From positions 44,501-108,500 of the forward strand of contig CALDSD010000099.1 of assembly GCA_937911325.1 (NCBI GenBank): a stretch of DNA of 64,000 nt. The letters are read 5' to 3'. Position 1 is the stretch's first letter; the number at the start of each line of letters is the position of its first letter. The translations under genes were made by a program, and so were the position numbers. Source of the DNA: an uncultured Neomegalonema sp. (GTDB lineage: Bacteria; Pseudomonadota; Alphaproteobacteria; Rhodobacterales; Rhodobacteraceae). Below are positions 1 to 11,142 of this stretch, one piece after another. Under the pieces are notes generated by a model that was not told where the DNA came from, ran no database searches, and saw nothing but the letters and a program-made list of their open reading frames with translations.

Positions 1-490
1 CAAAGCGTCGGTTGATCAGGCGATTGAGCGGTTTGATCAGTCGCGAAACGCCAATGGCGGCACATCGACGGCCGAGCTTCGCGATCGCATGCAGCGCGCG
101 ATGCAAGACGATCTCGCGGTGTTCCGGACCGACGAGACCCTCCGCCAGGGATGCGACCGCATCAGCGAGATCTGGCGGGCCAAGGCGGACATCTCGGTCA
201 CCGATCGCTCGCTGATCTGGAACTCGGACCTGATGGAGACGCTGGAGTTCGAGAACCTGATGGTCAACGCGATCACGACCGCCTATTCGGCCGTCAACCG
301 GACGGAGAGCCGCGGCGCCCATGCGCGGGAAGACTTCCCCGATCGCGATGATGAGAACTGGCGCGTTCACAGCCTGGCTTGGCTGGACGGCGACGGAGAC
401 ACCAAACTGGGTTCGCGCCCGGTGCATGTGAACCCCTTGTCGAACGAGGTGCCAATGGACCGCATGGCGCCGAAGGCCCGCGTTTACTGA
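1..490 (+). CDS. sdhA: Succinate dehydrogenase flavoprotein subunit, C-terminal part
   Basis: The frame is open from base 2 and ends in TGA at 488-490, giving about 162 C-terminal residues; the rest lies before the window. The region matches the helical and C-terminal domains of SdhA, including an acidic and basic run around [17 protein letters not shown] that is typical of the subunit, followed by a short tail ending KARVY. SdhA carries covalent FAD and oxidises succinate to fumarate in complex II at the inner membrane. The iron-sulfur subunit gene sdhB follows 61 bp downstream on the same strand, supporting one sdh operon. The FAD-binding and active-site regions are not in the window. Confidence 0.95.
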   Translation, partial: KASVDQAIERFDQSRNANGGTSTAELRDRMQRAMQDDLAVFRTDETLRQGCDRISEIWRAKADISVTDRSLIWNSDLMETLEFENLMVNAITTAYSAVNRTESRGAHAREDFPDRDDENWRVHSLAWLDGDGDTKLGSRPVHVNPLSNEVPMDRMAPKARVY

Positions 491-551
491 CATTTAGCCG
501 ACGCCGAGGTCAGTAAAGTCGGCTCGACGAAAGACTGGAGACTATTCGCAG

Positions 552-1331
552 ATGGTCGAATTCACCCTGCCCAAGAACTCCCGGATTGTTCAGGGAAAAA
601 CCTGGCCGAAACCGAGCGACGGCAAGAAGGTGAAGGCCTTCAAGATCTATCGTTGGGACCCCGACACCAAGGCGAACCCGCGTGTCGACACCTACTATGT
701 CGACTTGTCGAAGTGCGGCCCGATGGTTCTGGACGCGATCCTCTACATCAAGAACGAGATCGACCCGCCGCTGACATTCCGCCGATCATGTCGTGAAGGC
801 ATTTGCGGATCCTGCGCGATGAACATCGACGGCGCGAACACGCTTGCCTGCACCAAGGGTCTCGATGAAATCAGCGGCGCGGTGCGGATCTACCCGCTCC
901 CGCACATGCCGGTCGTGAAAGACCTCGTTCCGGACCTCACGCATTTCTACGCGCAACACGCGTCTATTCAGCCATGGCTGGAGACCCGAACGCCCGCGCC
1001 GGAAAAAGAATGGCGGCAATCGGTCGATGACCGGAAGAAGATGGACGGCCTTTACGAGTGCATCCTGTGCGCATCCTGCTCGACATCGTGCCCGTCCTAC
1101 TGGTGGAACGGTGATCGATACCTCGGGCCGGCTGCGTTGCTGCAGGCCTACCGCTGGCTGATCGACAGCCGCGACGAGGCGACGGGTGAGCGGCTGGACC
1201 ATCTTGAAGATCCCTTCCGCCTCTATCGCTGCCACACGATCATGAACTGTTCGAAGACCTGCCCCAAGGGTCTCAATCCGGCGAAGGCGATCGCCGAGAT
1301 CAAGAAAATGATGATCGAACGCCGAGTGTAG
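552..1331 (+). CDS. sdhB: Succinate dehydrogenase iron-sulfur subunit
   Basis: This is a full-length 259-residue SdhB. The plant-type [2Fe-2S] ligands are Cys80, Cys85, Cys88 and Cys100 (motif CREGICGSC). The C-terminal ferredoxin-like domain has Cys170/173/176/180 and Cys227/233/237, the usual set for the [4Fe-4S] and [3Fe-4S] clusters. The protein passes electrons from the SdhA flavin to ubiquinone in complex II. The ATG at 552 is preceded by GGAG 12 bases upstream. It follows sdhA, and no further sdh genes come after it; the membrane anchors are presumably upstream of the window. Confidence 0.97.
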   Translation: MVEFTLPKNSRIVQGKTWPKPSDGKKVKAFKIYRWDPDTKANPRVDTYYVDLSKCGPMVLDAILYIKNEIDPPLTFRRSCREGICGSCAMNIDGANTLACTKGLDEISGAVRIYPLPHMPVVKDLVPDLTHFYAQHASIQPWLETRTPAPEKEWRQSVDDRKKMDGLYECILCASCSTSCPSYWWNGDRYLGPAALLQAYRWLIDSRDEATGERLDHLEDPFRLYRCHTIMNCSKTCPKGLNPAKAIAEIKKMMIERRV

Positions 1332-1374
1332 CCGCCGTTGCGCCTTTAGAGAGCGGAGTGCATTCTGCACGTCT

Positions 1375-2118
1375 ATGAGACGGTTTCTTCTCGCCATTGG
1401 ATTGCTTGCGTTGTCTCTGGGCGCTTCGCCTTCAGCGATGGCCGAGACCCTTTTTCTGAGCGACGCTGCGCAGGCGGAGGTCTTCTTTCTTCCCGAGGAA
1501 GCTTCGCGCCTGGCGGATCCCGCACCAAGCGACGCCACGCGCTTGCGCATCACCGGCGCCTATTCCAGCGGTGATCGATTTGCGCCCGAAGGGATGGTGA
1601 TCCGCCACGGTCGCCCGACGCACCCATGGCCGCAGGGCTGGGACGGGTTGTTCATTGTCGAACGCTCAGGCCGGGCCAGCATTCACGACATGGCGAGGGT
1701 CGCGTTGGGCGGCGGCGTTTTCAATCTGCGGGAACGCGCCTCTCGAGAAAGCTTCCTCGCACGGGCCGCGATTGATCGGATTTCGGTTATTCAAAGCCAC
1801 CTCCTTATTCGAAACGGCTTGCTCGATCTCCGACGGATCGAGGGGGCTCGCACCTTTCGAAGGCGTATCCTGTTTCAAACCGACGACGGCGGTATTGGCG
1901 TTTACGACACAAGCCCGCGCGCCCTGACGCTCTATGACGCAGCGCTCGAACTGCAGCGACAGGTCGGCCCGGTGATGGCGCTGAACCTCGATATGGGCGC
2001 ATACGATTTTTGCGAACTGAGCACGGCGGGGGAGACCCGATCTTGCGGCCTGCTCAGTCGCGACGGGCTGGGCAAACTGACCAATATCGTTCAGCTGACC
2101 GCGCGCAGCGGCGACTAG
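1375..2118 (+). CDS. Secreted protein, possibly phosphodiester glycosidase-like
   Basis: This is a 247-residue protein with a clear Sec signal peptide (residues 1-23, cleavage after SAMA). The mature part contains GGGVFNLRER around residues 120-130 and LNLDMGAYDF around 202-211. These weakly resemble the 'NGGFF' and 'NLDGGGS' motifs of the phosphodiester glycosidase (NAGPA/DUF2233) family, but the second Gly-rich motif is degraded, so the family link is only an inference. Periplasmic location is likely. It starts 43 bp after sdhB and could be co-transcribed with it. Its stop shares a CTAG with the stop of the convergent zapE gene. Confidence 0.6.
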   Translation: MRRFLLAIGLLALSLGASPSAMAETLFLSDAAQAEVFFLPEEASRLADPAPSDATRLRITGAYSSGDRFAPEGMVIRHGRPTHPWPQGWDGLFIVERSGRASIHDMARVALGGGVFNLRERASRESFLARAAIDRISVIQSHLLIRNGLLDLRRIEGARTFRRRILFQTDDGGIGVYDTSPRALTLYDAALELQRQVGPVMALNLDMGAYDFCELSTAGETRSCGLLSRDGLGKLTNIVQLTARSGD

Positions 2119-3224
2119 TCGTTTGCTTGCCAATCATCCGATTGCATCTCGATCAAGCGACTTGCCGTGCGCTCGAACTCGAACGCGCCTTCACCTGCTT
2201 GGTAGAGTTCCTCAGGCGTCGCCTCCGCCGAACAAACAAGATGAACCATCGCCTCGTAGAGCGTATCGATCAGCGTCACAAACCGTTTCGCTTCGTTGTT
2301 GTTCGCCCTTGATAGCTTTGGAATGCGGTCGATGAACATCGTCCGAACAACCCTTGCGACGGCGAGGTAGTCCGCCGGGCCGAGGGGGCGCGCGCACAAC
2401 TCTTCAAATGTCGCGCGACCATTTCCAATTCGGTGGCGCGGGATCACCACCTCCCGCGTTCCAACCCGCAGCGTGAGCGGCTTGCCGCCAGCCGGCCCAA
2501 CGAGCGCCTCCCAGGCCGCATCCATCGCCGCATCCGCGTGAGGCCCGAGCGGCGTATGATAGACTTTGAGGCCTTTCATGCGCGCCAGTCGAAAATCGGT
2601 CGGACCGTCGAGCTGATGCAGATCGAGGCGCGCGCAAATCAGATCAATGAAGGGCACGAAGCGTTCCCGCTGCAGCCCATCCTTGTAAAGCTCGTTCGGA
2701 TGGCGGTTCGAAGTGGTCACCACGACCACGCCGCGTTTGAACAACTTCTCGAACAGGCGCCCGACGATCATCGCATCGGCGATATCGGTGATCTGGAACT
2801 CGTCGAAGCACAGTAGGGTCGCGGTCTTCGCCATCTGTTTCGCGACCACTTTGATCGGGTCTTCCGCGCCGTCTTTCCGAGCCGCGTCGATCCCCGCATG
2901 CACCTCTTGCATGAACGCATGGAAGTGAACTCTGCGCTTGGGCGCGATTTCGGCCTCGTCGAAAAACAGATCCATCAACATCGACTTGCCGCGCCCCACG
3001 CCGCCATAGATGTAGAGACCCAAGCGTTCCTCGATCTGCTCTTCACCGCGCCCGGTGAACCCGAACAGACCGAACACGCCGCGCCGCGACGCGCCCGGGC
3101 GGTAGGACTTCAGGCGGATAAACAGAAGTTGCAGCTTTTCGATTGCAGCGCGCTGCGCGTCGTCGGGGCGCAGCTCGCCGCTGCGCACCTTCTCCCGATA
3201 CCGTGGTAGCGGCCCTTCACCCAT
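2115..3224 (-). CDS. zapE: Cell division ATPase ZapE (AFG1 family)
   Basis: This 369-residue AAA-type ATPase has Walker A GGVGRGKS at about residues 74-81 and Walker B LLCFDE at 137-142, followed by the family's DIADAMIVGRLFE segment. ZapE acts at the division ring in E. coli and the family is related to mitochondrial Afg1. The frame stays open for almost 600 further bases upstream, but that extension runs antisense through the MFS gene. The ATG at 3224 is preceded by GAGGGCG and gives the normal family length, so it was chosen. Location next to sdhB is common in Alphaproteobacteria. Confidence 0.93.
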   Translation of the reverse strand: MGEGPLPRYREKVRSGELRPDDAQRAAIEKLQLLFIRLKSYRPGASRRGVFGLFGFTGRGEEQIEERLGLYIYGGVGRGKSMLMDLFFDEAEIAPKRRVHFHAFMQEVHAGIDAARKDGAEDPIKVVAKQMAKTATLLCFDEFQITDIADAMIVGRLFEKLFKRGVVVVTTSNRHPNELYKDGLQRERFVPFIDLICARLDLHQLDGPTDFRLARMKGLKVYHTPLGPHADAAMDAAWEALVGPAGGKPLTLRVGTREVVIPRHRIGNGRATFEELCARPLGPADYLAVARVVRTMFIDRIPKLSRANNNEAKRFVTLIDTLYEAMVHLVCSAEATPEELYQAGEGAFEFERTASRLIEMQSDDWQAND

Positions 3225-3347
3225 CGTCGCCCTCAAAAAGAATCCCGCCGCACTATTCAGCAGGACCGAATAGTATTCACAACAGAATTGAGATTGTGCA
3301 GGCGCGCGGGAGCGATAGGGTCGTCGCGAAACCTTGAGGAGCTCACG

Positions 3348-4580
3348 ATGTCGGCCACGCAACACGCCTCGCCCAGCGGAGCAGACGCGCGTTCCTTGAC
3401 CGTCATACTGGCGGCCGGAGCGCTTGTGCTGGCGTTGTCCTTCGGCGTGAGGACAGTGTTTGGCGGCGTGCTGGATCCAATCAGCCAGGAGTTCGGCTGG
3501 CCACGTGAAACATTCTCGCTGTCCTTGGCGATCCAAAACCTCGTGTGGGGTCTCGCCCAGCCGTTCTTCGGCATGATTGCGGATCGTTTTGGCGACCGCC
3601 GCGCGCTCTGGCTCGGGTTCTTCTGCTACCTCGCCGGGATGGTTCTCACTGTGCTGGGAACGACCCCGATGGAGATGCATATGGGCGCGGGCGTGCTGGT
3701 CGGCGCCGGGGTGGCCGGCACCGCCTTTGGGCTCGTGCTCGCGGTGGTGGGGCGAGCTGCGCCCGACAACAAGCGCAGCAAGTATCTCGGGCTGGTGGCG
3801 GCGATGGGCTCCGCCGGGCAAGCGATCATGCCGATCCTAGCCGGTTGGTTGACTGTCGCTTACGGCTGGCAAGCCATGCTCGTCGTGATGACGATCCTGA
3901 TCCTGCCGATGGCGTTCTGCATCCCGTTCCTGCATGTGAAAAGCCAGCCGTCGGCTCCCGGCGCCCCGGCGGACGCAACCATTCTGGAGATGCTCAAAAG
4001 GGCGTTCGGCTACTCGAGCTACAACCTGCTCGTGATCGGGTTTTTTGTGTGCGGCTTTCATGTCGCTTTCATCGCCGTGCACTTCCCGGCCTTTGTCACC
4101 GAAATGTGCGGCGACCCCGCGCTCGGGCTGCAGGCGCTCGGCGTCGTTGGGCTCGCAAACATCTTCGGCTCGCTGATGGCGGGCTATCTCGGCGACCGCT
4201 TTCCCAAGCCTTACATCCTGTCGGCGATTTACGCGCTGAGATCATTGGTGATCTTCCTCTTCATTACATTGCCGATCACGCCCACCAGCGTGATGATCTT
4301 CGCCGTGACGATCGGGATGCTGTGGCTCTCGACGGTGCCGCTCACGTCCGGACTCGTCGCCGGCATGTTCGGCCCGAAATACATGGCGACGCTTTACGGC
4401 TTTGTCTTTCTCAGTCACCAGCTCGGCAGCTTCCTGGGCGTCTGGCTCGGCGGGCGGCTCTACGACATCTACAATTCGTATGACATCGTCTGGTGGGCGG
4501 CGATCGCGCTTGGGATCGCGTCGGCGATCGTGCATTTGCCGATCCGAGAACGCCCTCCCGAAACCGCTGTTCCGGCATGA
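3348..4580 (+). CDS. MFS transporter
   Basis: This 410-residue major facilitator superfamily protein has about twelve hydrophobic segments and a GMIADRFGDRR loop between helices 2 and 3, the MFS signature region (G-x-x-x-D-R-x-G-R-R). A second copy of this loop type, GYLGDRFPK, appears in the C-terminal half. The ATG at 3348 has AGGAG six bases upstream; an in-frame upstream ATG at 3288 lacks this and would add an unlikely basic leader. The last four bases overlap the start of the following molybdopterin oxidoreductase gene (ATGA), so the two are translationally coupled. Substrate unknown; the coupling makes an oxyanion or organic acid conceivable, which is inference only. Confidence 0.9.
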   Translation: MSATQHASPSGADARSLTVILAAGALVLALSFGVRTVFGGVLDPISQEFGWPRETFSLSLAIQNLVWGLAQPFFGMIADRFGDRRALWLGFFCYLAGMVLTVLGTTPMEMHMGAGVLVGAGVAGTAFGLVLAVVGRAAPDNKRSKYLGLVAAMGSAGQAIMPILAGWLTVAYGWQAMLVVMTILILPMAFCIPFLHVKSQPSAPGAPADATILEMLKRAFGYSSYNLLVIGFFVCGFHVAFIAVHFPAFVTEMCGDPALGLQALGVVGLANIFGSLMAGYLGDRFPKPYILSAIYALRSLVIFLFITLPITPTSVMIFAVTIGMLWLSTVPLTSGLVAGMFGPKYMATLYGFVFLSHQLGSFLGVWLGGRLYDIYNSYDIVWWAAIALGIASAIVHLPIRERPPETAVPA

Positions 4581-5278
4581 CGTTCCCGATCGGCGACAAG
4601 GATCCCACCGGTCGCGTACCCCCCGGTCAACGCGTCACCGAAAAGTTCCCGGTCCTCACGGCGGGAACGCCAAAGATCACGCCCGTCACTGAGTGGACGC
4701 TGACGCTTTGCGTCGAGAACGCCGAGATGGAGCAGACGCAGCTGGGCCGCTGGGACTACCCCGCCTTCGCCGACCTGCCGCAGACGGATGTCACCTGCGA
4801 CATCCATTGCGTGACCCGGTGGTCGAAGCTCGACACGCGATGGCGCGGGGTGACGATCGACGATCTTTTGGCGACCGTTGACTGGGCGGACCCGGGGAGC
4901 GAACCGCCAATCGCCTATGCGCGTGCTGAGTGCGACGGGGACTACGCCGCCAATCTCAAGCTCGCCGACCTGCGCGGCGGCCAGGCCTTCATCGCCACCC
5001 ATTACGACGGCGCGCCATTGCCGGAGGCGCACGGAGGACCGGCCCGTCTCGTCGTGCCGAAACTCTACTTCTGGAAGAGCGCGAAGTGGATCCGCCGGCT
5101 CATCCTGAGCCCGTACGACCGCAAGGGGTTTTGGGAGAAGCTCGGCTATCACAACTACGGCGACCCCTGGCGCGAGCAGCGCTATCGCGGTTTGAACGAT
5201 TTCGAGCACCGCGCCACGCTCGACACCGAGCTGTCCCGGCAGATCCGGGAAGAACGGCTTGGAAAGCGAAAAGACTGA
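4577..5278 (+). CDS. Sulfite oxidase-like molybdopterin oxidoreductase
   Basis: This is a 233-residue protein of the sulfite oxidase / MsrP-like molybdopterin-binding superfamily. The segment DIHCVTRWSKLDTRW around residues 75-89 carries Cys78, which aligns with the cysteine that ligates molybdenum in this family. There is no signal peptide or twin-arginine motif, so it is probably cytoplasmic, unlike periplasmic MsrP. It lacks a haem domain. The start ATG at 4577 overlaps the stop of the MFS gene; the longer open frame from 4493 lies inside that gene and is not needed. The substrate cannot be read from the sequence. Confidence 0.87.
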   Translation: MTFPIGDKDPTGRVPPGQRVTEKFPVLTAGTPKITPVTEWTLTLCVENAEMEQTQLGRWDYPAFADLPQTDVTCDIHCVTRWSKLDTRWRGVTIDDLLATVDWADPGSEPPIAYARAECDGDYAANLKLADLRGGQAFIATHYDGAPLPEAHGGPARLVVPKLYFWKSAKWIRRLILSPYDRKGFWEKLGYHNYGDPWREQRYRGLNDFEHRATLDTELSRQIREERLGKRKD

Positions 5279-5403
5279 TTTCGCTCATCTAGCGTCTCGA
5301 CGCCGCAGCTTTGCCCAGATATAGTGGCTGAAAATCGGGTAAGACCGTAAAGGCGCACACCCGACAGGCCGAAGACGATAATTGGCAGAGAGCAGGCGAA
5401 CCC

Positions 5404-6231
5404 ATGACCGACATGAGCGTGTCCGACGCCGCAGTTCAGGATATGGACGGCGACTTTTCCGTTGCGAAGGCGAAAGGCCGGTATCGGCGCTTTAAGGTCG
5501 ACCTGTGGGCGACCAGTGTGAACGATGTCGAGATCGGCATCATGCGGCAGACGCAGCATCGCGCGAAGACGTCGCAGTTCACCAAGGACATGGACGTCAT
5601 TGGTCAGATCCGCGACGCGGACAACAACCGCACCGGCATTCTCGCCTACCGCTACGGGCTGTGGAAGAAAGAGGGCGCAAAGAAGCGTCTCGTAATCAAG
5701 CTCTTCACCGACAAGATGTACTGGCGCGCGACCATGGACATGATGGTCGGTCGATCGTTGCAACTGACCCATGGCGCCGACGGCGTGCCCGTCACCGCCT
5801 ACTCGATGAACATCGCCCGCACCGAGCAGGTGATCCAGATCGAACGCTCCGCCGACAAGTGGTGGTTCTGGCCCGAGAAGTTCTCGTTCTTCATCCTGGA
5901 TGACAAAGGCCCGCGCTACTACAAGCTCAAACAGAACCTACTGAGCATCGGCCGCGACTACATCCTTTACGACCAGCGCGACCGGCGGATCGGTTATCTC
6001 GACGGCAAGCTCGTCAGCTTTGGCGGTCTGTGGAAAGTGAAGGTGCTCGCCACCGAGGACGACCCCAAGCTTGATGCGGCGATCCAGCTATTTTGCGGGC
6101 ATCTGCGCTTCAACAAGGCCGCCAGGCGTCACGTGAAGTCGATGGCGGACGACATCCGCGCCGGTAAGATCGAACCATCGCTCGATCACTATGAGAAAGA
6201 CCTCTACATGAACCCGCGGCGGACTCGGTAG
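5404..6231 (+). CDS. Conserved protein, possible scramblase/LURP-one-like fold
   Basis: This is a 275-residue soluble protein with no signal peptide or membrane helix. It is rich in short beta-like segments containing alternating D/G turns, for example YILYDQRDRRIGYLDGK around residues 183-199, and ends in a charged helical tail. The pattern 'x-D-x-x-x-x-x-I-G-x-I-x-G-K' followed by 'L-D-A-A-I' resembles the tubby-like beta-barrel of phospholipid scramblase and LURP-one-related proteins. No catalytic motif was recognised, so a specific role cannot be given. It stands alone between the molybdoenzyme gene and the convergent serA, whose stop lies 3 bp away. Confidence 0.7.
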   Translation: MTDMSVSDAAVQDMDGDFSVAKAKGRYRRFKVDLWATSVNDVEIGIMRQTQHRAKTSQFTKDMDVIGQIRDADNNRTGILAYRYGLWKKEGAKKRLVIKLFTDKMYWRATMDMMVGRSLQLTHGADGVPVTAYSMNIARTEQVIQIERSADKWWFWPEKFSFFILDDKGPRYYKLKQNLLSIGRDYILYDQRDRRIGYLDGKLVSFGGLWKVKVLATEDDPKLDAAIQLFCGHLRFNKAARRHVKSMADDIRAGKIEPSLDHYEKDLYMNPRRTR

Positions 6232-6234
6232 CGC

Positions 6235-7479
6235 CTACGCCGAATGCAGTCGCCGGGCGCGGATGGTGCCGGGCAGCGCGCGGATCTCCTCGACCAGTTC
6301 TTCGGAGTCCGGAACCTGGCCTTCCGCATCAAGAACGACGTAGCCGACCTCGCCGTCGGTTCGGTAATGCTGGCCAGTGATGTTGACCGCCCGCCGCGCG
6401 AAGATCTCGTTCAGTCGTTGCAGCTCGCCCGGCAGATTGCGTTGCACCTGCAGAAACCGGGTCACGTTGTCGGTGACCGGCAGCTGCACCTGCGGGAAGT
6501 TCACCGCGCCGAAGGTCGAGCCGATATCCGAATAGTCGATCAGCTTGCGCGCAACCTCCGACCCGATCTGCTGCTGCGCCTCATAGGTCGAGCCGCCGAC
6601 ATGCGGGGTGAGAATGACGTTGTCGAGCCCGCGCAGCGGGGTCTGCAGCTCGTCGCTGTTGGAGCCCGGTTCGACCGGGAAAACATCGACCGCCGCCCCC
6701 GCCAGACGCCCATCGCGCAAGGCAGTCGCCAGCGCTTCGAGATCCACCAGCGACCCGCGAGCGTTGTTGATCAGGAACGCGCCCGGCTTCATCGCGCGGA
6801 TCTCGGCTTCCCCGAACATGTTCTTGGTCGCATCGGTCTCGGGCAGATGCAGGCTGACGACATCGGACTGCGCCAGTAGGGCCTTCAGGTCGCCCGCGGG
6901 CAGAACCCGACCATGCTGCAGCTTGTCGGTATGGTCGTGGAAGATGACCCTCATGCCCATCGCCTCGGCGAGCATGGCGAGCTGGCTGCCGATATTGCCA
7001 TAGCCGACGATGCCGAGCGTCTTGCCGCGAACCTCGTGCGAGCCTTGGGCCGTCTTCATCCAACGCCCCTGATGCGCGGCGACGGATTTTGGGAAAACGC
7101 CGCGATAGAGCATGACGATCTCGGCGATGGTCAACTCTGCGACGGACCGCGTGTTTGAGAATGGCGCGTTGAAGACCGGAACGCCCGCGGCGCAAGCGGC
7201 CCGAAGGTCGACCTGGTTGGTGCCGACCGAGAAACAGCCGACCGCGATCAGGCGCGGCGCGGCTCTGACGATCACGTCGGAAATCTTGGTGCGGGGCCGG
7301 ATGCCGAGCAGGCGCACGCCGTCGAGCTTTTCCTTCAGCTCTTCGGCGTCGAGCGCCGTGGTCAGCCGCTCGACGCTGCGATAGCCGGCCGCGTCGAACG
7401 CGTCCGCCGCCGTCTGCGCCACGCCTTCGAGCAGCAGGACCTTGATCCGCTCTTTCGGCAGCGAGTAGTTCGCGCTCAT
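6235..7479 (-). CDS. serA: D-3-phosphoglycerate dehydrogenase
   Basis: At 414 residues this matches the E. coli-type SerA with a C-terminal ACT domain. The NAD-binding motif GYGNIGSQLAMLAEAMG begins at residue 159. The catalytic triad expected for the family is present: Arg241 (NNARGS), Glu270 and His293 (TPHVGGST). The last 75 residues, including NITGQHYRTDGEVGYVVLD, fit the serine-sensing ACT domain. It oxidises 3-phosphoglycerate in serine biosynthesis. The ATG at 7479 is preceded by AAGGGGAACGGG, a strong ribosome binding site. gyrB lies upstream on the same strand, separated by 191 bp. Confidence 0.96.
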   Translation of the reverse strand: MSANYSLPKERIKVLLLEGVAQTAADAFDAAGYRSVERLTTALDAEELKEKLDGVRLLGIRPRTKISDVIVRAAPRLIAVGCFSVGTNQVDLRAACAAGVPVFNAPFSNTRSVAELTIAEIVMLYRGVFPKSVAAHQGRWMKTAQGSHEVRGKTLGIVGYGNIGSQLAMLAEAMGMRVIFHDHTDKLQHGRVLPAGDLKALLAQSDVVSLHLPETDATKNMFGEAEIRAMKPGAFLINNARGSLVDLEALATALRDGRLAGAAVDVFPVEPGSNSDELQTPLRGLDNVILTPHVGGSTYEAQQQIGSEVARKLIDYSDIGSTFGAVNFPQVQLPVTDNVTRFLQVQRNLPGELQRLNEIFARRAVNITGQHYRTDGEVGYVVLDAEGQVPDSEELVEEIRALPGTIRARRLHSA

Positions 7480-7670
7480 CCCGTTCCCCTTTTGGCCTTG
7501 GGGTTGGGTCTAACGAGGACGCCAACTCGGTGAAAGACGCGTCTGCGGGACAAGGCAATGCGCCGCAGGCATGGCGGCGCAAACGGCCTTCTCGTCGGAC
7601 GTCAGCCCCGGATCGCACCAGCCTTACGCCATAGACTGGCGCTTGCCTCGGTTCCGCAGGTCACACCGGC

Positions 7671-10130
<2,460 letters not shown>

Positions 10131-10139
10131 CTATAGCTC

Positions 10140-10157
10140 ATTGCTTTTTCTAGCAAT
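10140..10157. promoter_or_regulatory. Inverted repeat in gyrB upstream region
   Basis: ATTGCT (10140-10145) and AGCAAT (10152-10157) form a perfect six-base inverted repeat separated by a T-rich six-base spacer. It lies 34 bp upstream of the gyrB GTG, in the divergent region shared with the glycosyltransferase. A second imperfect repeat, TTGG..CCAA, follows at 10158-10169. It may be an operator or a promoter element; no known regulator consensus was recognised. Confidence 0.3.
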
Positions 10158-10355
10158 TTGGTTAGCCAAAGGTGAAGAGAAATCACCGGTCTCCGGGCAA
10201 AATACTGCGAGTGTTGCACGCGCAATGCCCCATATCTTGTGTTTTCAACGGTAAAACGCCTAGGCGCGCGATCACCCCTGCGCCGGCGCCGCCACGCTTG
10301 CCATTTTTATGGGCCTCGACGACAGTCCGCGCGACGAAAAAGGAACCTCCAAGGC

Positions 10356-11132
10356 ATGACCAAACCGACAATTGGCACGTTCTGGGTAGGACCGCGCCTT
10401 CGCGATTTCGAGCATCTTTGCATCCGCACCTGGCTGGCTCAGGGCCACCCGGTGAAGTTCTTCAGCTACGAACCCGTGGACAACGTTCCTGACGGGGTCG
10501 AACTGCGCGACGCACAGGAGGTTTTCGACCGAGCTCGCCTCTTCGAAGAAGCGCCTGAGCTTGCGAAAAAGCCGTTTACGCAAGCGAACCTGTTCCGGCT
10601 GGCGATGCTGATGAAGGGAGAGGGTGTTTGGTGCGACAGCGATCTGGCGCTCGTGCGTCCCCTGCCCGAGTTCAAAGACATCCTTGTGGGCCGCGAGAAG
10701 AACGGTCGGCTATGCAACGCGATCATTTGGCTTCCCAGCGATCATCCTTTGATGCCGACGGTGATCGAAGCGTTCCTCAGTCGAAGCATGCCGCCATGGA
10801 CATATGCGAAGCCGTGGTGGAAGCGGATTTGGAAGTCCGCTCTCGGCGTGCCCTTCACGCTGCATGACTACCCAAAGCACCAGTGGGGCCGGCACCCTAT
10901 CGAGTACTTTGTGAAAAACGAGGGCCTGACCGACCAAGTGAAAGACTACAAAGCATTCTACTATCCGGTCATTTACGATGACTACCTGTTCAAACCGAAC
11001 CCATATCAGCACATCATAGACGACCCTGCGGTCAGCGGACTGCATTGTTTCTACAAGCGGACGCCCGACTACGAGAGCGCCGGCGAAGGCAGCTTCGTCG
11101 GATGGCTGAAGGATAAGTACGGGTTCAGTTGA
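10356..11132 (+). CDS. DXD-motif glycosyltransferase
   Basis: This is a 258-residue protein of the glycosyltransferase sugar-binding (DXD, Gly_transf_sug) type. The N-terminal IGTFWVG and HPVKFFSYEP segments and the metal/sugar-nucleotide motif DSD at residues 94-96 (GVWCDSDLALVRPL) are characteristic. The rest contains aromatic-rich segments typical of capsule or cell-surface glycan transferases. The ATG at 10356 was chosen because homology starts immediately; the frame is open to 10239, but that part looks non-coding. It is transcribed against its neighbours, inside the gyrB-recF interval, which suggests insertion into an otherwise conserved cluster. The acceptor is unknown. Confidence 0.85.
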   Translation: MTKPTIGTFWVGPRLRDFEHLCIRTWLAQGHPVKFFSYEPVDNVPDGVELRDAQEVFDRARLFEEAPELAKKPFTQANLFRLAMLMKGEGVWCDSDLALVRPLPEFKDILVGREKNGRLCNAIIWLPSDHPLMPTVIEAFLSRSMPPWTYAKPWWKRIWKSALGVPFTLHDYPKHQWGRHPIEYFVKNEGLTDQVKDYKAFYYPVIYDDYLFKPNPYQHIIDDPAVSGLHCFYKRTPDYESAGEGSFVGWLKDKYGFS

Positions 11133-11142
11133 GCCTGCAAGG

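Noticed and set aside
3225..3821. Long open extension upstream of zapE
   Set aside because: It runs antisense through the MFS gene and shows no conserved domain; a good start with ribosome binding site exists at 3224.
7560..7580. GCGCCGC/GCGGCGC hairpin between gyrB and serA
   Set aside because: Strong stem but no T run in either direction, so I do not call it a terminator.
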